A DNA stretch of 64,000 bases, taken from Hansschlegelia beijingensis. GTDB taxonomy: Bacteria > Pseudomonadota > Alphaproteobacteria > Rhizobiales > Methylopilaceae. The notes beneath the pieces are model-generated. The model did not search any database, was not told the origin of the DNA, and saw nothing but the letters and a program-made list of their open reading frames with translations. The stretch is from the NCBI RefSeq assembly GCF_014196425.1, contig NZ_JACIDR010000002.1, positions 248,001 to 312,000 on the forward strand. The letters run 5' to 3'. Positions 34,694-43,932 of this stretch are shown here, in pieces. A program made the position numbers and the translations under genes. Within the stretch, counting starts at the first letter, position 1, and the number at the start of each line of letters is the position of its first letter.

Positions 34694-35386
34694 TCAGAAA
34701 TCCAGGTCCGCGTAATGTGGCGCGGCGGCGGTGCCGGGCACGGACTCGGCCAGGAGCGGGCGGAACGACGGGCGCGACTTCACCCGCGCATACCAGCCTC
34801 TTGCGGTCTCGTCCTCGTCCCACGGCACGTCGCCCAGATAGTCCACGACCGAGAAATGGGCCGCGGCCGCCAGATCGGCATAGGTGAGCCGATCGCCCGC
34901 CAGCCATTTCCGCTGCCGGATCAGGTAGCCGACATATTTGAGATGATAGCGGATGTTGGCCCGGCCTGCGCGGATCGCCGCCATTTCGGGCGCGCCGCCG
35001 CCGAGATTGGTCGGCATGAACCGCTTGTAGATCTTCTCGGTCACGAGGTGGCTCGAGACCTCCTCGAAGAACTTCCGGTTGAACCAGTCCGTCAGGCGCC
35101 GGGTCTCGACCCGCTCGCGCGGCGATTCCGGCAGCAGGCGGCGGTCGCCGAGCGCGAGACCACGGGTCTCGTCGAGATATTCCGCGATCACGTCGGCGCC
35201 GGGCACCGAGGGCATGCTGGCCTCGACCAGGACCGGCGTCGTGCCCGCCGGGTTGAGGGCCAGGAACGGCTCACGGCGCTCCCAGACGCGCTCCTCGACC
35301 AGATCGGCGTCGAGCCCGTACTCGCCCATGGCGAGGCGCACGAAACGCGAATGCGGACAAAGCGGATGGTGGTAGAGGATGGCCAT
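34694..35386 (-). CDS. glutathione S-transferase family protein
   Basis: 230 residues with an N-terminal thioredoxin-like domain ([20 protein letters not shown], containing a C-P-H-S motif in the active-site position, and [23 protein letters not shown]) and a helical C-terminal domain ([25 protein letters not shown]). FAD-independent conjugation, isomerase or reductase activity is possible; the substrate cannot be read from sequence. It lies downstream of no obvious partner and divergent from uppP. Confidence 0.82.
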   Translation of the reverse strand: MAILYHHPLCPHSRFVRLAMGEYGLDADLVEERVWERREPFLALNPAGTTPVLVEASMPSVPGADVIAEYLDETRGLALGDRRLLPESPRERVETRRLTDWFNRKFFEEVSSHLVTEKIYKRFMPTNLGGGAPEMAAIRAGRANIRYHLKYVGYLIRQRKWLAGDRLTYADLAAAAHFSVVDYLGDVPWDEDETARGWYARVKSRPSFRPLLAESVPGTAAAPHYADLDF

Positions 35387-35537
35387 TAATGCCGGTGCGC
35401 TGTAGGGGGGTGTGGCCGGCGCGCAGCGGCCCGCGCCGGAACGCCGGGCGTTTGATGGCGCGGCGCAGAAGCCCCGTATAGAACCGGCCTAGCCCCGCGA
35501 CAACAACGAATCGGCCGCGGGTTTCGGGGAGTTCGGC

Positions 35538-36404
35538 ATGACGGTGGTGAACCTGATGGAGGCCGCCCTGCTCGGGGTGGTTGAAGGGCTCACCGAGTTC
35601 CTCCCGGTGTCGTCCACCGGACACCTCCTGCTGCTCGGTCATTTCCTCGGCTTCGAGGCCAAGGGCAAGACGTTCGAGGTGCTGATCCAGCTCGGCGCCA
35701 TCCTGGCGATTCTGGTGGTCTATTCGCGCCGGCTGACCGACGTCGCGGTCCGCGTGCCCTACGATCCGGCCGCGCGGCGCTTCGTCCTCGGCGTGCTGAT
35801 CGCCTTCCTGCCCGCGGCGGTGATCGGCGCGACGATGCACGGTTTCATCAAGAGCGTGCTGTTCGAGACCCCCGCGGTGGTCTGCGTGGCCCTCATCCTG
35901 GGCGGCCTTGTGCTGCTCTGGGTCGACATGCGGCATCCTCAGGCCGACGAGCCCCCGGTCGGCTCAGGGGGCGCGGTCCTGCGGCCGGACGGGGCGCGGC
36001 CCGTTCTCTATGACGACGCGATGCGCTTCCCGCTGCCGGTCTGCCTCGTGATCGGCCTCTGCCAGTGCTTCGCCCTTGTGCCCGGCGTGTCGCGCTCCGG
36101 CTCGACCATCGTGGCCGGCCTGCTGCTCGGCGCCAGCAAGCGCGCCGCGGCGGAGTTCTCCTTCTTTCTCGCGATCCCGACCATGTCGGGGGCGTTCGCC
36201 TACGACCTCTACAAGACCCGTCACGAGCTGAACTTCAACGACGCGACGCTGATCGTGGTGGGCTTCGTCTTCGCCTTCGTGACCGCGCTGATCGTGGTGC
36301 GCTACGTGCTCGACTTCATCTCGCGCCACGGCTTCGCCGCCTTCGCCTGGTGGCGGATGATCGTCGGGGCCGCCGGTCTCGCGGGCCTGATGGTCTACGG
36401 ATGA
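35538..36404 (+). CDS. uppP: undecaprenyl-diphosphatase
   Basis: 288 residues, polytopic. The two catalytic blocks are [17 protein letters not shown] near the N-terminus and the [10 protein letters not shown] motif in the middle (around residue 185), as expected for BacA/UppP. It dephosphorylates undecaprenyl diphosphate, recycling the lipid carrier for peptidoglycan and polysaccharide synthesis, and overproduction is known to give bacitracin resistance. An extra loop (about residues 135-165, Pro/Gly-rich) between the two halves is longer than in E. coli. Confidence 0.93.
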   Translation: MTVVNLMEAALLGVVEGLTEFLPVSSTGHLLLLGHFLGFEAKGKTFEVLIQLGAILAILVVYSRRLTDVAVRVPYDPAARRFVLGVLIAFLPAAVIGATMHGFIKSVLFETPAVVCVALILGGLVLLWVDMRHPQADEPPVGSGGAVLRPDGARPVLYDDAMRFPLPVCLVIGLCQCFALVPGVSRSGSTIVAGLLLGASKRAAAEFSFFLAIPTMSGAFAYDLYKTRHELNFNDATLIVVGFVFAFVTALIVVRYVLDFISRHGFAAFAWWRMIVGAAGLAGLMVYG

Positions 36405-36432
36405 CCCGCCGGCCGGCGGAGGAGGCGCGCCC

Positions 36433-37503
<1,071 letters not shown>

Positions 37504-37535
37504 GGGCGACGCGGGTCAGCCCCCCGCTACGGTCG

Positions 37536-37566
37536 CTTGAAAGCGGATCGTATTGAAACCATCTTG
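37536..37566 (+). promoter_or_regulatory. possible heat-shock (RpoH-like) promoter of hsp20
   Basis: CTTGAAA at 37536-37542 resembles the sigma-32 -35 element, and CCATCTTG at 37559-37566 could be the -10, but the spacing is slightly long. Housekeeping sigma-70 promoters are also common upstream of ROSE elements, so the call is weak. Confidence 0.3.
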
Positions 37567-37572
37567 ACGCTT

Positions 37573-37646
37573 GGCCGGGCCCCGGCCATCGGAGCGCTTT
37601 ATTTACGAGGCTCCGTCAAAGTCGCTTCCTGCGAGGACTTTGAGCG
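37573..37646 (+). ncRNA. ROSE-type RNA thermometer in the hsp20 5' leader
   Basis: Three successive hairpins precede the start codon: GGCCG/CGGCC (37573-37577 with 37583-37587), GGAGC/GCTCC (37591-37595 with 37610-37614), and a last hairpin in which AAAGTC (37618-37623) pairs with GACTTT (37636-37641). In the last one, TCGCT (37622-37626) pairs with the Shine-Dalgarno AGGA (37634-37637) leaving one G bulged. That U(U/C)GCU-to-AGGA pairing with a bulged G is the defining element of ROSE thermometers, which melt on heat shock and free the ribosome-binding site of small heat-shock genes in rhizobia. Confidence 0.8.
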
Positions 37647-38102
37647 ATGTCGCGTCTGACGAGTCTACAGAGTCCGTTCCTGCTCGGTTTTGACGGGCTG
37701 GAACGCGTGCTCGACCGTGTGGCCAAGAGCGCCGACGGCTATCCCCCCTACAATATCGAGCGCCTCACGCCGAAGGACGGGGAGCCTGAGCGGCTGCGGA
37801 TCACGCTGGCGGTCGCAGGCTTCGCCCCCGACCAGATCGAGGTCACGCTCGAGAAGAACGAACTCGTCATACGCGGCCGCCCGCCGGCGGAACGGGAGGA
37901 TCGACAGTTTCTCCACCGGGGAATCGCGGCGCGCCAGTTCACCCGCGCCTTCGTTCTCGCCGAAGGCATGGAGGTTCTCGGCGCGGATCTTGCGACGGGG
38001 CTTCTGGTGGTCGACCTCGCGCGGCCGGAACCGAAGCGTTCGGTCCAGCGTATCGCGATAAGGGCGCGCGATGAAAACCGCCGCATCGCGGAGAAGGAGT
38101 GA
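37647..38102 (+). CDS. small heat shock protein (Hsp20/alpha-crystallin)
   Basis: 151 residues. The alpha-crystallin domain spans about 35-135 (YNIERLTPKDGEPERLRITLAVAGF-type start, then LEKNELVIRGR and the GIAARQFTRAFVLAEGMEV block). The N-terminus, SRLTSLQSPFLLGFDGLERVLDRV, is that of rhizobial class A HspA/IbpA-type proteins. ATP-independent holdase that keeps unfolding proteins soluble. Its ribosome-binding site is enclosed in a ROSE hairpin, so translation should rise with temperature. It is followed after 3 bp by a DUF1150 gene. Confidence 0.92.
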   Translation: MSRLTSLQSPFLLGFDGLERVLDRVAKSADGYPPYNIERLTPKDGEPERLRITLAVAGFAPDQIEVTLEKNELVIRGRPPAEREDRQFLHRGIAARQFTRAFVLAEGMEVLGADLATGLLVVDLARPEPKRSVQRIAIRARDENRRIAEKE

Positions 38103-38105
38103 GTC

Positions 38106-38375
38106 ATGGTGCGTGGAAATTCAGGCAACGAAGCCCGCAATCCGCTGACCCCCGCGGAATTCGCCGCGATCGGCGACGGTCACATCGCTTATGTGAAGCC
38201 GATCCTCTCGCAGGATCTCAACGCGCTGTTTCCGGAAGCTCCGGAACTCGAGCCCGGCCTCGAACTGTTCGCTCTTCTCGGCGCGGACGGCGTCCCGATC
38301 GTGGTCGCCGACACGCGTGAGGCGCTGATCGAAAGCGCGCGCGAGCACGAGCTGGTCACCGTCAGCCTGCACTGA
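38106..38375 (+). CDS. DUF1150 family protein
   Basis: 89 residues, matching the DUF1150 family in size and pattern (LTPAEFAAIGDGHIAYVKPI, LFALLGADGVPIVVADTREAL). The function is unknown; in this bacterial group the gene is characteristically found directly after hsp20, as here, with a 3-bp gap. Co-expression with Hsp20 suggests a role in heat stress. No membrane segment or signal peptide. Confidence 0.82.
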   Translation: MVRGNSGNEARNPLTPAEFAAIGDGHIAYVKPILSQDLNALFPEAPELEPGLELFALLGADGVPIVVADTREALIESAREHELVTVSLH

Positions 38376-38378
38376 AGG

Positions 38379-38405
38379 AAGGCGCCCCCCGGGGCGCCTT
38401 CGTCT
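38379..38405. terminator. bidirectional terminator-like hairpin between DUF1150 and ptsN
   Basis: AAGGCGCCCC (38379-38388) and GGGGCGCCTT (38391-38400) form a 10-bp perfect stem 3 bp after the DUF1150 stop and 10 bp from the convergent ptsN stop. A T-rich tail is weak on the plus side (TTCGTCT). Confidence 0.65.
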
Positions 38406-38410
38406 GCGCC

Positions 38411-38875
38411 TCACGCAGCGTTCGAGGCGACGACCTGTGTGAGCACGGCGTGCAGCGCGCTTGCGTCGCGCGAGGCGCGCAGCTTCTGGGCGGTCAGCGG
38501 ATCCCGCAGCACGCGGGCGACCCGCGCCAGCGCCTTCAGATGATCCGCCCCGGCGGTTTCCGGCGCGAGCAGCAGGAAGACCAGATCGACCGGCTCGCCA
38601 TCGAGCGCGTCGAAGTCGATCGGGCGGTCGAGCCGCGCGAACAACCCGAACAGATGATCGAAGCTCGGCAGCTTGCCGTGCGGGATCGCGATGCCGGCCC
38701 CCACGCCTGTCGAGCCCAGCCTCTCGCGCTGCAGCAGCGTGTCGAAGACTTCCCGCTCCGGCAGGCCGGTGAGCTCGGCCGCGCGCGCGGCGAGCTCCTG
38801 CAGCGCCTGTTTCTTCGAGTTCACCTTCAGCGCCGGCAACACGGCGTTCGGCGCTATGAGATCGCTCAGGGGCAT
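38411..38875 (-). CDS. ptsN: nitrogen-type PTS regulatory protein EIIA-Ntr
   Basis: 154 residues starting at MPLSDLIAPNAVLPALKVNSK-type sequence (ATG 38875); an in-frame extension to 38938 adds a basic stretch not seen in the family. The phosphorylation site is the histidine in GIAIPHGKLPSFD. EIIA-Ntr receives phosphate from NPr and regulates potassium, nitrogen and carbon functions by protein contact. It is the last gene of the lptA-lptB-rpoN-hpf-ptsN string, a conserved arrangement. Confidence 0.92.
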   Translation of the reverse strand: MPLSDLIAPNAVLPALKVNSKKQALQELAARAAELTGLPEREVFDTLLQRERLGSTGVGAGIAIPHGKLPSFDHLFGLFARLDRPIDFDALDGEPVDLVFLLLAPETAGADHLKALARVARVLRDPLTAQKLRASRDASALHAVLTQVVASNAA

Positions 38876-38954
38876 CAGACGTCTCAACCTTGCGTCGCGG
38901 CGCTCAGAGACGAAGCCTCCAGGCTTCCGCTCCGTCAATGGGCCGCTGAATGTC

Positions 38955-39530
38955 TCAATGGCCGTCGGCGCCGCCCGAGGGCGGATCGATCCAACCGACG
39001 TTCCCGTCTGACCGTCGATACACGATGTTTACGCGTCCATGGCTCGCATGCCGGAACACCACGACCGGCGCGCCGGTGAGGTCAAGCTCCATCACCGCGA
39101 AGCCGACCGTCATGCGACGCAGAGGCTTGGTGGTTTCCGCCACGATCACAGGGCTCCAGCCTTCCGCCTCCTCCACGCCGTCGGAGGGCGACTCGAACAC
39201 CACATAGGACAGCGGGTCGCTGTTGTCGGCGTCGGCGTGATGGTCGCGCAGGCGATTCTTGTACCGCTTGAGCCGCGTCTCGATCCGGTCCGCGGCCTGG
39301 TCGAAGCTCGCATACGCGTCCGGCGCCTCGCCGGCCGACTGCAGCACGATTCCGCTGTCGAGATGAAGCGAACATTCGGTCCGGAAGCCCGCGCCGTCCT
39401 TGCTGACGGTCACATGGCCGGAGAATCCCCCGCCGAAATATTTCGTCATCGCGTCGGAAATCCGGTCCTGAACCTGTCCGCGAAGGGCCTCGCCGAGATC
39501 GAGGTTCTTCCCGGAAATGCGCAAGCCCAT
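38955..39530 (-). CDS. hpf: ribosome hibernation promoting factor, long form
   Basis: 191 residues from ATG 39530 (MGLRISGKNLDLGEALR). The N-terminal domain (about 1-105) is the ribosome-binding HPF/YfiA fold. The C-terminal domain (about 135-187, MTVGFAVMELDLTGAPVVVFRHA, NIVYRRSDGNVGWIDP) is the S30AE dimerisation domain that lets long HPF form 100S ribosome dimers. The ORF extends to 39629 in frame, but the upstream part is Ser/Arg-rich and non-conserved. Located between rpoN and ptsN as usual. Confidence 0.92.
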   Translation of the reverse strand: MGLRISGKNLDLGEALRGQVQDRISDAMTKYFGGGFSGHVTVSKDGAGFRTECSLHLDSGIVLQSAGEAPDAYASFDQAADRIETRLKRYKNRLRDHHADADNSDPLSYVVFESPSDGVEEAEGWSPVIVAETTKPLRRMTVGFAVMELDLTGAPVVVFRHASHGRVNIVYRRSDGNVGWIDPPSGGADGH

Positions 39531-39684
39531 GTAGTCCGCTCCACTCAGGACGTCCGGCAGCAGGCTGGATCGGCAGCGCCAGCGAGGGTTGGTCAAGGAG
39601 TAAGAGCGGCGGCACGCGAAGTCAATCAAGCCTCCCGGCGCCTGTGGAGACCTCTAAACCACTGCGATTACACTAAAAACTGAA

Positions 39685-41208
39685 CTAGACCGATTCGGCC
39701 GCCGCCTTCTTCTCACGCCGCCTTTGGACCGAGGACGGGATGCGCAGGCTTTCGCGATATTTCGCGACGGTGCGGCGGGCGATCTCGACCCCGCTGTCGT
39801 GGAGCCGTTTCACGATGGTGTCGTCGGACAGCACGTCGTCCGGACTCTCCGCGTCGATCATGAGCTTGATGCGGTGCCGGACGGCTTCCGCCGAATGCGC
39901 CTCGCCGCCTTCCGCGTTCGCGATCGCGGCCGTGAAGAAGTACTTGAGCTCGAAAACGCCCCGCGGCGTCGCGATGTACTTGTTCGCGGTGACGCGCGAG
40001 ACCGTCGACTCGTGCATGCCGATGGCGTCGGCGATCATCCTGAGATTGAGCGGCCGCAGATGCGCCACGCCGCGGGTCAGGAAGCCGTCCTGCTGCCGCA
40101 CGATCTCGGTCGCGACCTTGAGGATGGTGCGGGCGCGCTGCTCGAGGCTGCGGGTCAGCCAGTTCGCGGTCTGAAGGCACTCGGTCAGGAAGGTTTTCTC
40201 GACCTCGTTCTTCGCGATCTTCACGACCTTCGCGTAGTAGGACTGGTTCACCAGCACGCGCGGCAGCGAGTCCGCCACCAGCTCGACGATCCAGGAGCCG
40301 TCGGGGGCGGCGCGGACGATCACGTCCGGCACGACCGGCTGGACGATCTCGGCGCCGAACATGTGCCCGGGCTTCGGGTCGAGCCGGCGGATCTCGGCCA
40401 GCATGTCCAGAAGATCCTCGTCGTCGACGCCGCACAGCCGGCGGAGCGCGGCGTAATCGCGCCGGGCGGCGAGTTCGAGATTCTCCACCAGCGCCTGCAT
40501 CGCCGGGTCGAAGCGGTCTCGCTCGCGGAGCTGGAGGGCCAGGCACTCCTGCAGCGAGCGCGCGCCGACTCCGGTCGGCTCGAAGGTCTGGATGACCGCC
40601 AGCACCCGCTCCACCGCCGGGAGCGGCGCGGCCAGCCGCTCCGCGACGGTCTCCAGAGGCTCCCGCAGATAGCCCGCAGGGTCCACCAGATCGATCAGAT
40701 GCGCGCCGATCAGCCGCTCGGTCGGATCCGTGACCGTGAGGGCGAGCTGGCGCTCCAGATGGTCGGCCAGCGTGGTCCGCTCGGCCACATAGGCCTCGAG
40801 GTCGGCGCCTTCGCCCGAATAGGCGCCGCCGGCGCCGAGGCCGGACCAATCCCCGGGCTCGGGCGTGGCCGGAAGCGTCGGCCGCTCCGCGGACTGAGGC
40901 GCGTCATCCGGAAAGACGTTTCCGAAGTCGGTGTCGAGCCGGGCCTCGATGGAGGAGCGGGATTCGGGTTCGACCGCGTCGCCCCACGACTCGTCGGCCT
41001 CGCGCTCGGCGGAGCTCGCCCCGGACGCCTCCGGCGCGGCCTGCTGGCCATCGTGGAGCTCCAGAAGGGGGTTCTGCTCGAGCTCGCGATCCACATAGGC
41101 GGCGAGGTCGAGGCTCGAGAGCTGCAACAGCTTGATCGCCTGCATCAGCTGCGGCGTCATCACCAGCGACTGGGATTGGCGCAGCTGAAGCTTCGGGGTC
41201 AGAGCCAT
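39685..41208 (-). CDS. rpoN: RNA polymerase sigma-54 factor
   Basis: 507 residues. Region I is glutamine- and leucine-rich (LQLRQSQSLVMTPQLMQAIKLLQLSS), an acidic region II follows (about 50-130), then the core-binding and helix-turn-helix regions (HESTVSRVTANKYIATPRGVFELKYFF, cited here in part) and the C-terminal RpoN box ARRTVAKYRESLRIPSS that reads the -24 element. It drives nitrogen and other enhancer-dependent promoters, plausibly including the one at 1372-1388 in this window. Confidence 0.96.
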   Translation of the reverse strand: MALTPKLQLRQSQSLVMTPQLMQAIKLLQLSSLDLAAYVDRELEQNPLLELHDGQQAAPEASGASSAEREADESWGDAVEPESRSSIEARLDTDFGNVFPDDAPQSAERPTLPATPEPGDWSGLGAGGAYSGEGADLEAYVAERTTLADHLERQLALTVTDPTERLIGAHLIDLVDPAGYLREPLETVAERLAAPLPAVERVLAVIQTFEPTGVGARSLQECLALQLRERDRFDPAMQALVENLELAARRDYAALRRLCGVDDEDLLDMLAEIRRLDPKPGHMFGAEIVQPVVPDVIVRAAPDGSWIVELVADSLPRVLVNQSYYAKVVKIAKNEVEKTFLTECLQTANWLTRSLEQRARTILKVATEIVRQQDGFLTRGVAHLRPLNLRMIADAIGMHESTVSRVTANKYIATPRGVFELKYFFTAAIANAEGGEAHSAEAVRHRIKLMIDAESPDDVLSDDTIVKRLHDSGVEIARRTVAKYRESLRIPSSVQRRREKKAAAESV

Positions 41209-41339
41209 CAGGCGAGTGCTCTCCGGCGCGAGCCGCCGGTCGTGCGATGACGACGAGCCGGCTCGAACCTAAATTCGTTACGCGCGGGCGGCGGACGCCC
41301 AGTGGGCCAATTCTTGCATGAGGATGGCCTGCGCGTCTC

Positions 41340-42191
41340 TTAAAGCCGAAATTCCTCCCCGAGGTAAAGCCGCCGCACGTCCTGGTTCTCGACGATCTGC
41401 TCCGGCGAGCCCTCCATCAGCACGCCCCCGGCATGGATGATGTAGGCGCGGTCGATCAGCCCGAGCGTCTCGCGCACATTGTGGTCGGTGATCAGGACGC
41501 CGATCCCGCGGTTGGTGAGATGACGCACCAGGGCCTGGATGTCGCCGACCGCGATCGGATCGATGCCGGCGAACGGCTCGTCCAGCAGCATGAAGCTCGG
41601 CCGGCTGGCGAGCGCCCGGGCGATCTCGACGCGGCGGCGCTCGCCGCCCGACAGCGCGATGGACGGGGATTTGCGCAGCCCTGTGAGGCCGAACTCGTCC
41701 AGCAGCGCGTCGAGGTCGTGCTTGCGCTTGGCGCGGTCGGGCTCGACCACCTCCAGCACCGCGCGGATGTTGTCCTCGACCGAGAGCCCGCGAAAGATCG
41801 AGGCCTCCTGCGGCAGATAGCCGATGCCGAGCCGGGCGCGCCGGAACATCGGCAGCCGCGTCACGTCGGCCCCGTCGAGCTCGATGCGGCCGCGGTCCAC
41901 CGGCACAAGGCCGGTGATCATGTAGAACACCGTCGTCTTGCCCGCGCCGTTGGGCCCGAGCAGGCCGACCGCCTCGCCCCTGCGGACCCACAGGCTCACG
42001 TCCTTCACGACGGAGCGCGCGCCGTAGCTCTTGGCGAGGTTGGTGGCGGAAAGCGCGCCGTCCCCGCCGGTGGTCGCGTAGTCGAACTCCGTCATGTTGC
42101 GGCTCGACGCGCCGCCGCCCGAGCCATCAGGCGCCGCGAGCGCAGGGCGGCTGGAGGCGCCGCGCGAAATCACGGACAAGGTCGGCTCCAT
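41340..42191 (-). CDS. lptB: LPS export ABC transporter ATP-binding protein
   Basis: 283 residues with Walker A GPNGAGKTT, Q-loop YLPQEASIFRGLSVEDN, signature LSGGERRRVEIARAL, Walker B FMLLDEPFAGIDP and H-loop LITDHNVRETL, the last two being LptB hallmarks. LptB powers LptFG, which lift LPS from the inner membrane. The protein is about 30-40 residues longer at the N-terminus than E. coli LptB; MTEF at 42095 is an alternative start. It is 25 bp downstream of lptA and 131 bp upstream of rpoN. Confidence 0.93.
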   Translation of the reverse strand: MEPTLSVISRGASSRPALAAPDGSGGGASSRNMTEFDYATTGGDGALSATNLAKSYGARSVVKDVSLWVRRGEAVGLLGPNGAGKTTVFYMITGLVPVDRGRIELDGADVTRLPMFRRARLGIGYLPQEASIFRGLSVEDNIRAVLEVVEPDRAKRKHDLDALLDEFGLTGLRKSPSIALSGGERRRVEIARALASRPSFMLLDEPFAGIDPIAVGDIQALVRHLTNRGIGVLITDHNVRETLGLIDRAYIIHAGGVLMEGSPEQIVENQDVRRLYLGEEFRL

Positions 42192-42216
42192 TCGGGCTTC
42201 TTGACGATCGCGTCGT

Positions 42217-42828
42217 TCAGTTCTTGGCGGACCCGGCCTGATCCCGCTGGCGCGGCTTGAAGACGCCCTGGACGCGCCCGCTGCCGCCGCTTTCCACGCG
42301 CGAGGTCTGCGTGGTCATGTTGACGTGGAGCCGGTCGCCCCGCACGACGTTGCCGTTCTGGGTCACCACCACGCCGCCGGTGAGATCCGCGGTGTTCGCC
42401 TGCGTGTCGAACACGCCGCGCGCGCCGGTCGCCCGCTGATCCTTCTGCGTGACGACGACGTCGCCCTCGGCCTCCATGCGACGGATGTCGCGGCCGGCTT
42501 CGGGCGTCGCTCCGCCGGCCGGAGCCTTGGTCTCGCCCTGGGTCGGCTTCACCCCGCCGGCGTTGGCGGGAGACTTGTTCTTGTCGTAGTAGAAGATCGT
42601 CAGCTTGCGTGAGGTCAGGGTCGACTCGCCCTGCTTCATCACCACGTTGCCGGTGAAGATCGCCGACTGCTCCTGGTCCCGCACCTCGAGATTGTCGGCC
42701 TCGATGTTCACGGGCTCGTCGGACTTCAGCGAGAAGCCGGAAAAGGCGCTGGTGACGCCCTGCTGCTGTTGCGCCGCAGCGGGCGAAGAGACGGCGAGCA
42801 CGGCAAGCACGGCAAGCTGAAATCTCAT
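42217..42828 (-). CDS. lptA: LPS transport periplasmic protein LptA
   Basis: 203 residues from ATG 42828, chosen because it begins a clear signal peptide (MRFQLAVLAVLAVSSPAAAQ) and is preceded by GAGGAG; the in-frame extension to 42987 is arginine-rich and unlikely. The OstA-like beta-jellyroll repeats are visible: EPVNIEADNLEVRDQEQSAI, GNVVMKQGESTLTSRKL and GGVVVTQNGNVVRGDRL. A Pro/Gly/Ala insertion (about 90-120) interrupts the strands. LptA bridges the periplasm for LPS transport. An lptC gene, normally just upstream, is missing here. Confidence 0.9.
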   Translation of the reverse strand: MRFQLAVLAVLAVSSPAAAQQQQGVTSAFSGFSLKSDEPVNIEADNLEVRDQEQSAIFTGNVVMKQGESTLTSRKLTIFYYDKNKSPANAGGVKPTQGETKAPAGGATPEAGRDIRRMEAEGDVVVTQKDQRATGARGVFDTQANTADLTGGVVVTQNGNVVRGDRLHVNMTTQTSRVESGGSGRVQGVFKPRQRDQAGSAKN

Positions 42829-43002
42829 CGTCGACTCCTCGTCCGCGGCCGGGACAGGCTTCCCTCTGCGCCTGCCCGCGCAGCGCCGTCTTTCGTGTCC
42901 GGCTTGCCGGGCGCCGTCAACTGGTCTCGTGACGTTCTTGCGACGCCGGACGCCTTGCGAGGTATGAAGAGGACGCGCCTGCGACAAGCGTCCCGGCCGC
43001 GC

Positions 43003-43617
43003 TCAGGTGTGGGCGAAGATGTCGCTGTCGGCCCAGCCCGCGAGGTCAAGCGCGGCGCGCACCGGCACGAAGGCGAAGCAGGCGTCTGCGAAGGCCGAGC
43101 GACCCTCGCGCGCAAGCAGCGTGTCGAGCCGCTCGCGAAGTGCGTGGAGATAGAGCACGTCGCTCGCCGCATAATTGAGCTGCGCTTCCGAAAGCTCCTC
43201 CGCGCCCCAGTCGGACGACTGCTGCTGCTTGGAGATCTCGACGCCGAGAAGCTCGCGCACGAGGTCCTTGAGGCCGTGCCGGTCGGTGTAGGTGCGCACC
43301 AGCTTGGAGGCGATCTTGGTGCAGTAGACCGGCTCGGTCATCACGCCGAACGCCTTGTAGAGCGCGGCGACGTCGAAGCGCGCGAAGTGGAAGAGCTTCT
43401 GGACCGAGCGGTCGCGCAGCAGGCGCTCGAGATTGGGCGCGCTGTTCTGGCCCGGCGCGATCTGCACGAGATCCGCGGAGCCGTCGCCGGTCGAGAGCTG
43501 CACCAGGCAGAGCCGGTCGCGATTGGGATTGAGGCCGAGGGTTTCGGTGTCGATCGCGACGGCGGCGCCCGCCGCATAGCCGTCGGGAAGATCGCCGCGG
43601 TGGAACCGGATCGTCAT
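43003..43617 (-). CDS. rnd: ribonuclease D (single exonuclease domain)
   Basis: 204 residues, comprising only the DEDD 3'-5' exonuclease domain and lacking the HRDC domains of E. coli RNase D, the usual size in alphaproteobacteria. Exo motifs: VAIDTETLGLNPNRDRLCLVQ (Exo I, D and E), FHFARFDVAALYK (Exo II) and LNYAASDVLYLHALRERLD (Exo III, Y and D). It trims the 3' ends of tRNAs and other small RNAs. It lies next to tRNA-Leu and upstream of lptA. Confidence 0.9.
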   Translation of the reverse strand: MTIRFHRGDLPDGYAAGAAVAIDTETLGLNPNRDRLCLVQLSTGDGSADLVQIAPGQNSAPNLERLLRDRSVQKLFHFARFDVAALYKAFGVMTEPVYCTKIASKLVRTYTDRHGLKDLVRELLGVEISKQQQSSDWGAEELSEAQLNYAASDVLYLHALRERLDTLLAREGRSAFADACFAFVPVRAALDLAGWADSDIFAHT

Positions 43618-43678
43618 GCTGCCGCCTCTGGAAGGATCGGACGCGCGCCGACGGCGGCCCTGAAGGGGAGAGGCCGCC

Positions 43679-43706
43679 CCGGCGCCGCGAAATCTCGCGG
43701 CGCCGG
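43679..43706 (-). terminator. strong GC-rich hairpin downstream of tRNA-Leu
   Basis: A 12-bp perfect stem (43679-43690 with 43695-43706; core GGCGCCGCGA/TCGCGGCGCC) with a four-base loop lies 9 bp after the tRNA-Leu CCA end and upstream of rnd. No T-run follows, so it may act in termination or 3'-end processing. Confidence 0.5.
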
Positions 43707-43715
43707 TCAGCGGCT

Positions 43716-43800
43716 TGGTGCCCAGGAGAGGACTCGAACCTCCACGGTGTTACCCACACGGACCTGAACCGTGCGCGTCTACCAGTTCCGCCACCTGGGC
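43716..43800 (-). tRNA. tRNA-Leu (anticodon CAG)
   Basis: Read on the minus strand: acceptor GCCCAGG pairs with CCTGGGC at the other end, followed by an encoded ACCA (43716-43719). The anticodon stem CACGG/CCGTG encloses loop TTCAGGT, giving CAG. The class II variable arm (GTGGGTAACACC region) and the T-loop GGTTCGAGTCC are present. Confidence 0.95.
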
Positions 43801-43932
43801 TCGCGGCGGGTCTTAGGGGGCCGGAGGCCGCCGTGTCAATGGCGTAGGCGACGCGGCGGTCGCTTTACGGCCCCCGGCTTCTGTCTTAGGTCTGGCCTGC
43901 CCGCGGCGCGAGGCCGCAAGGAGACCAGAAGA

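Noticed and set aside
42829-43002. Possible lptC remnant
   Set aside because: I read all frames and saw no LptC-like membrane helix plus OstA-like strands; the space is also too short.
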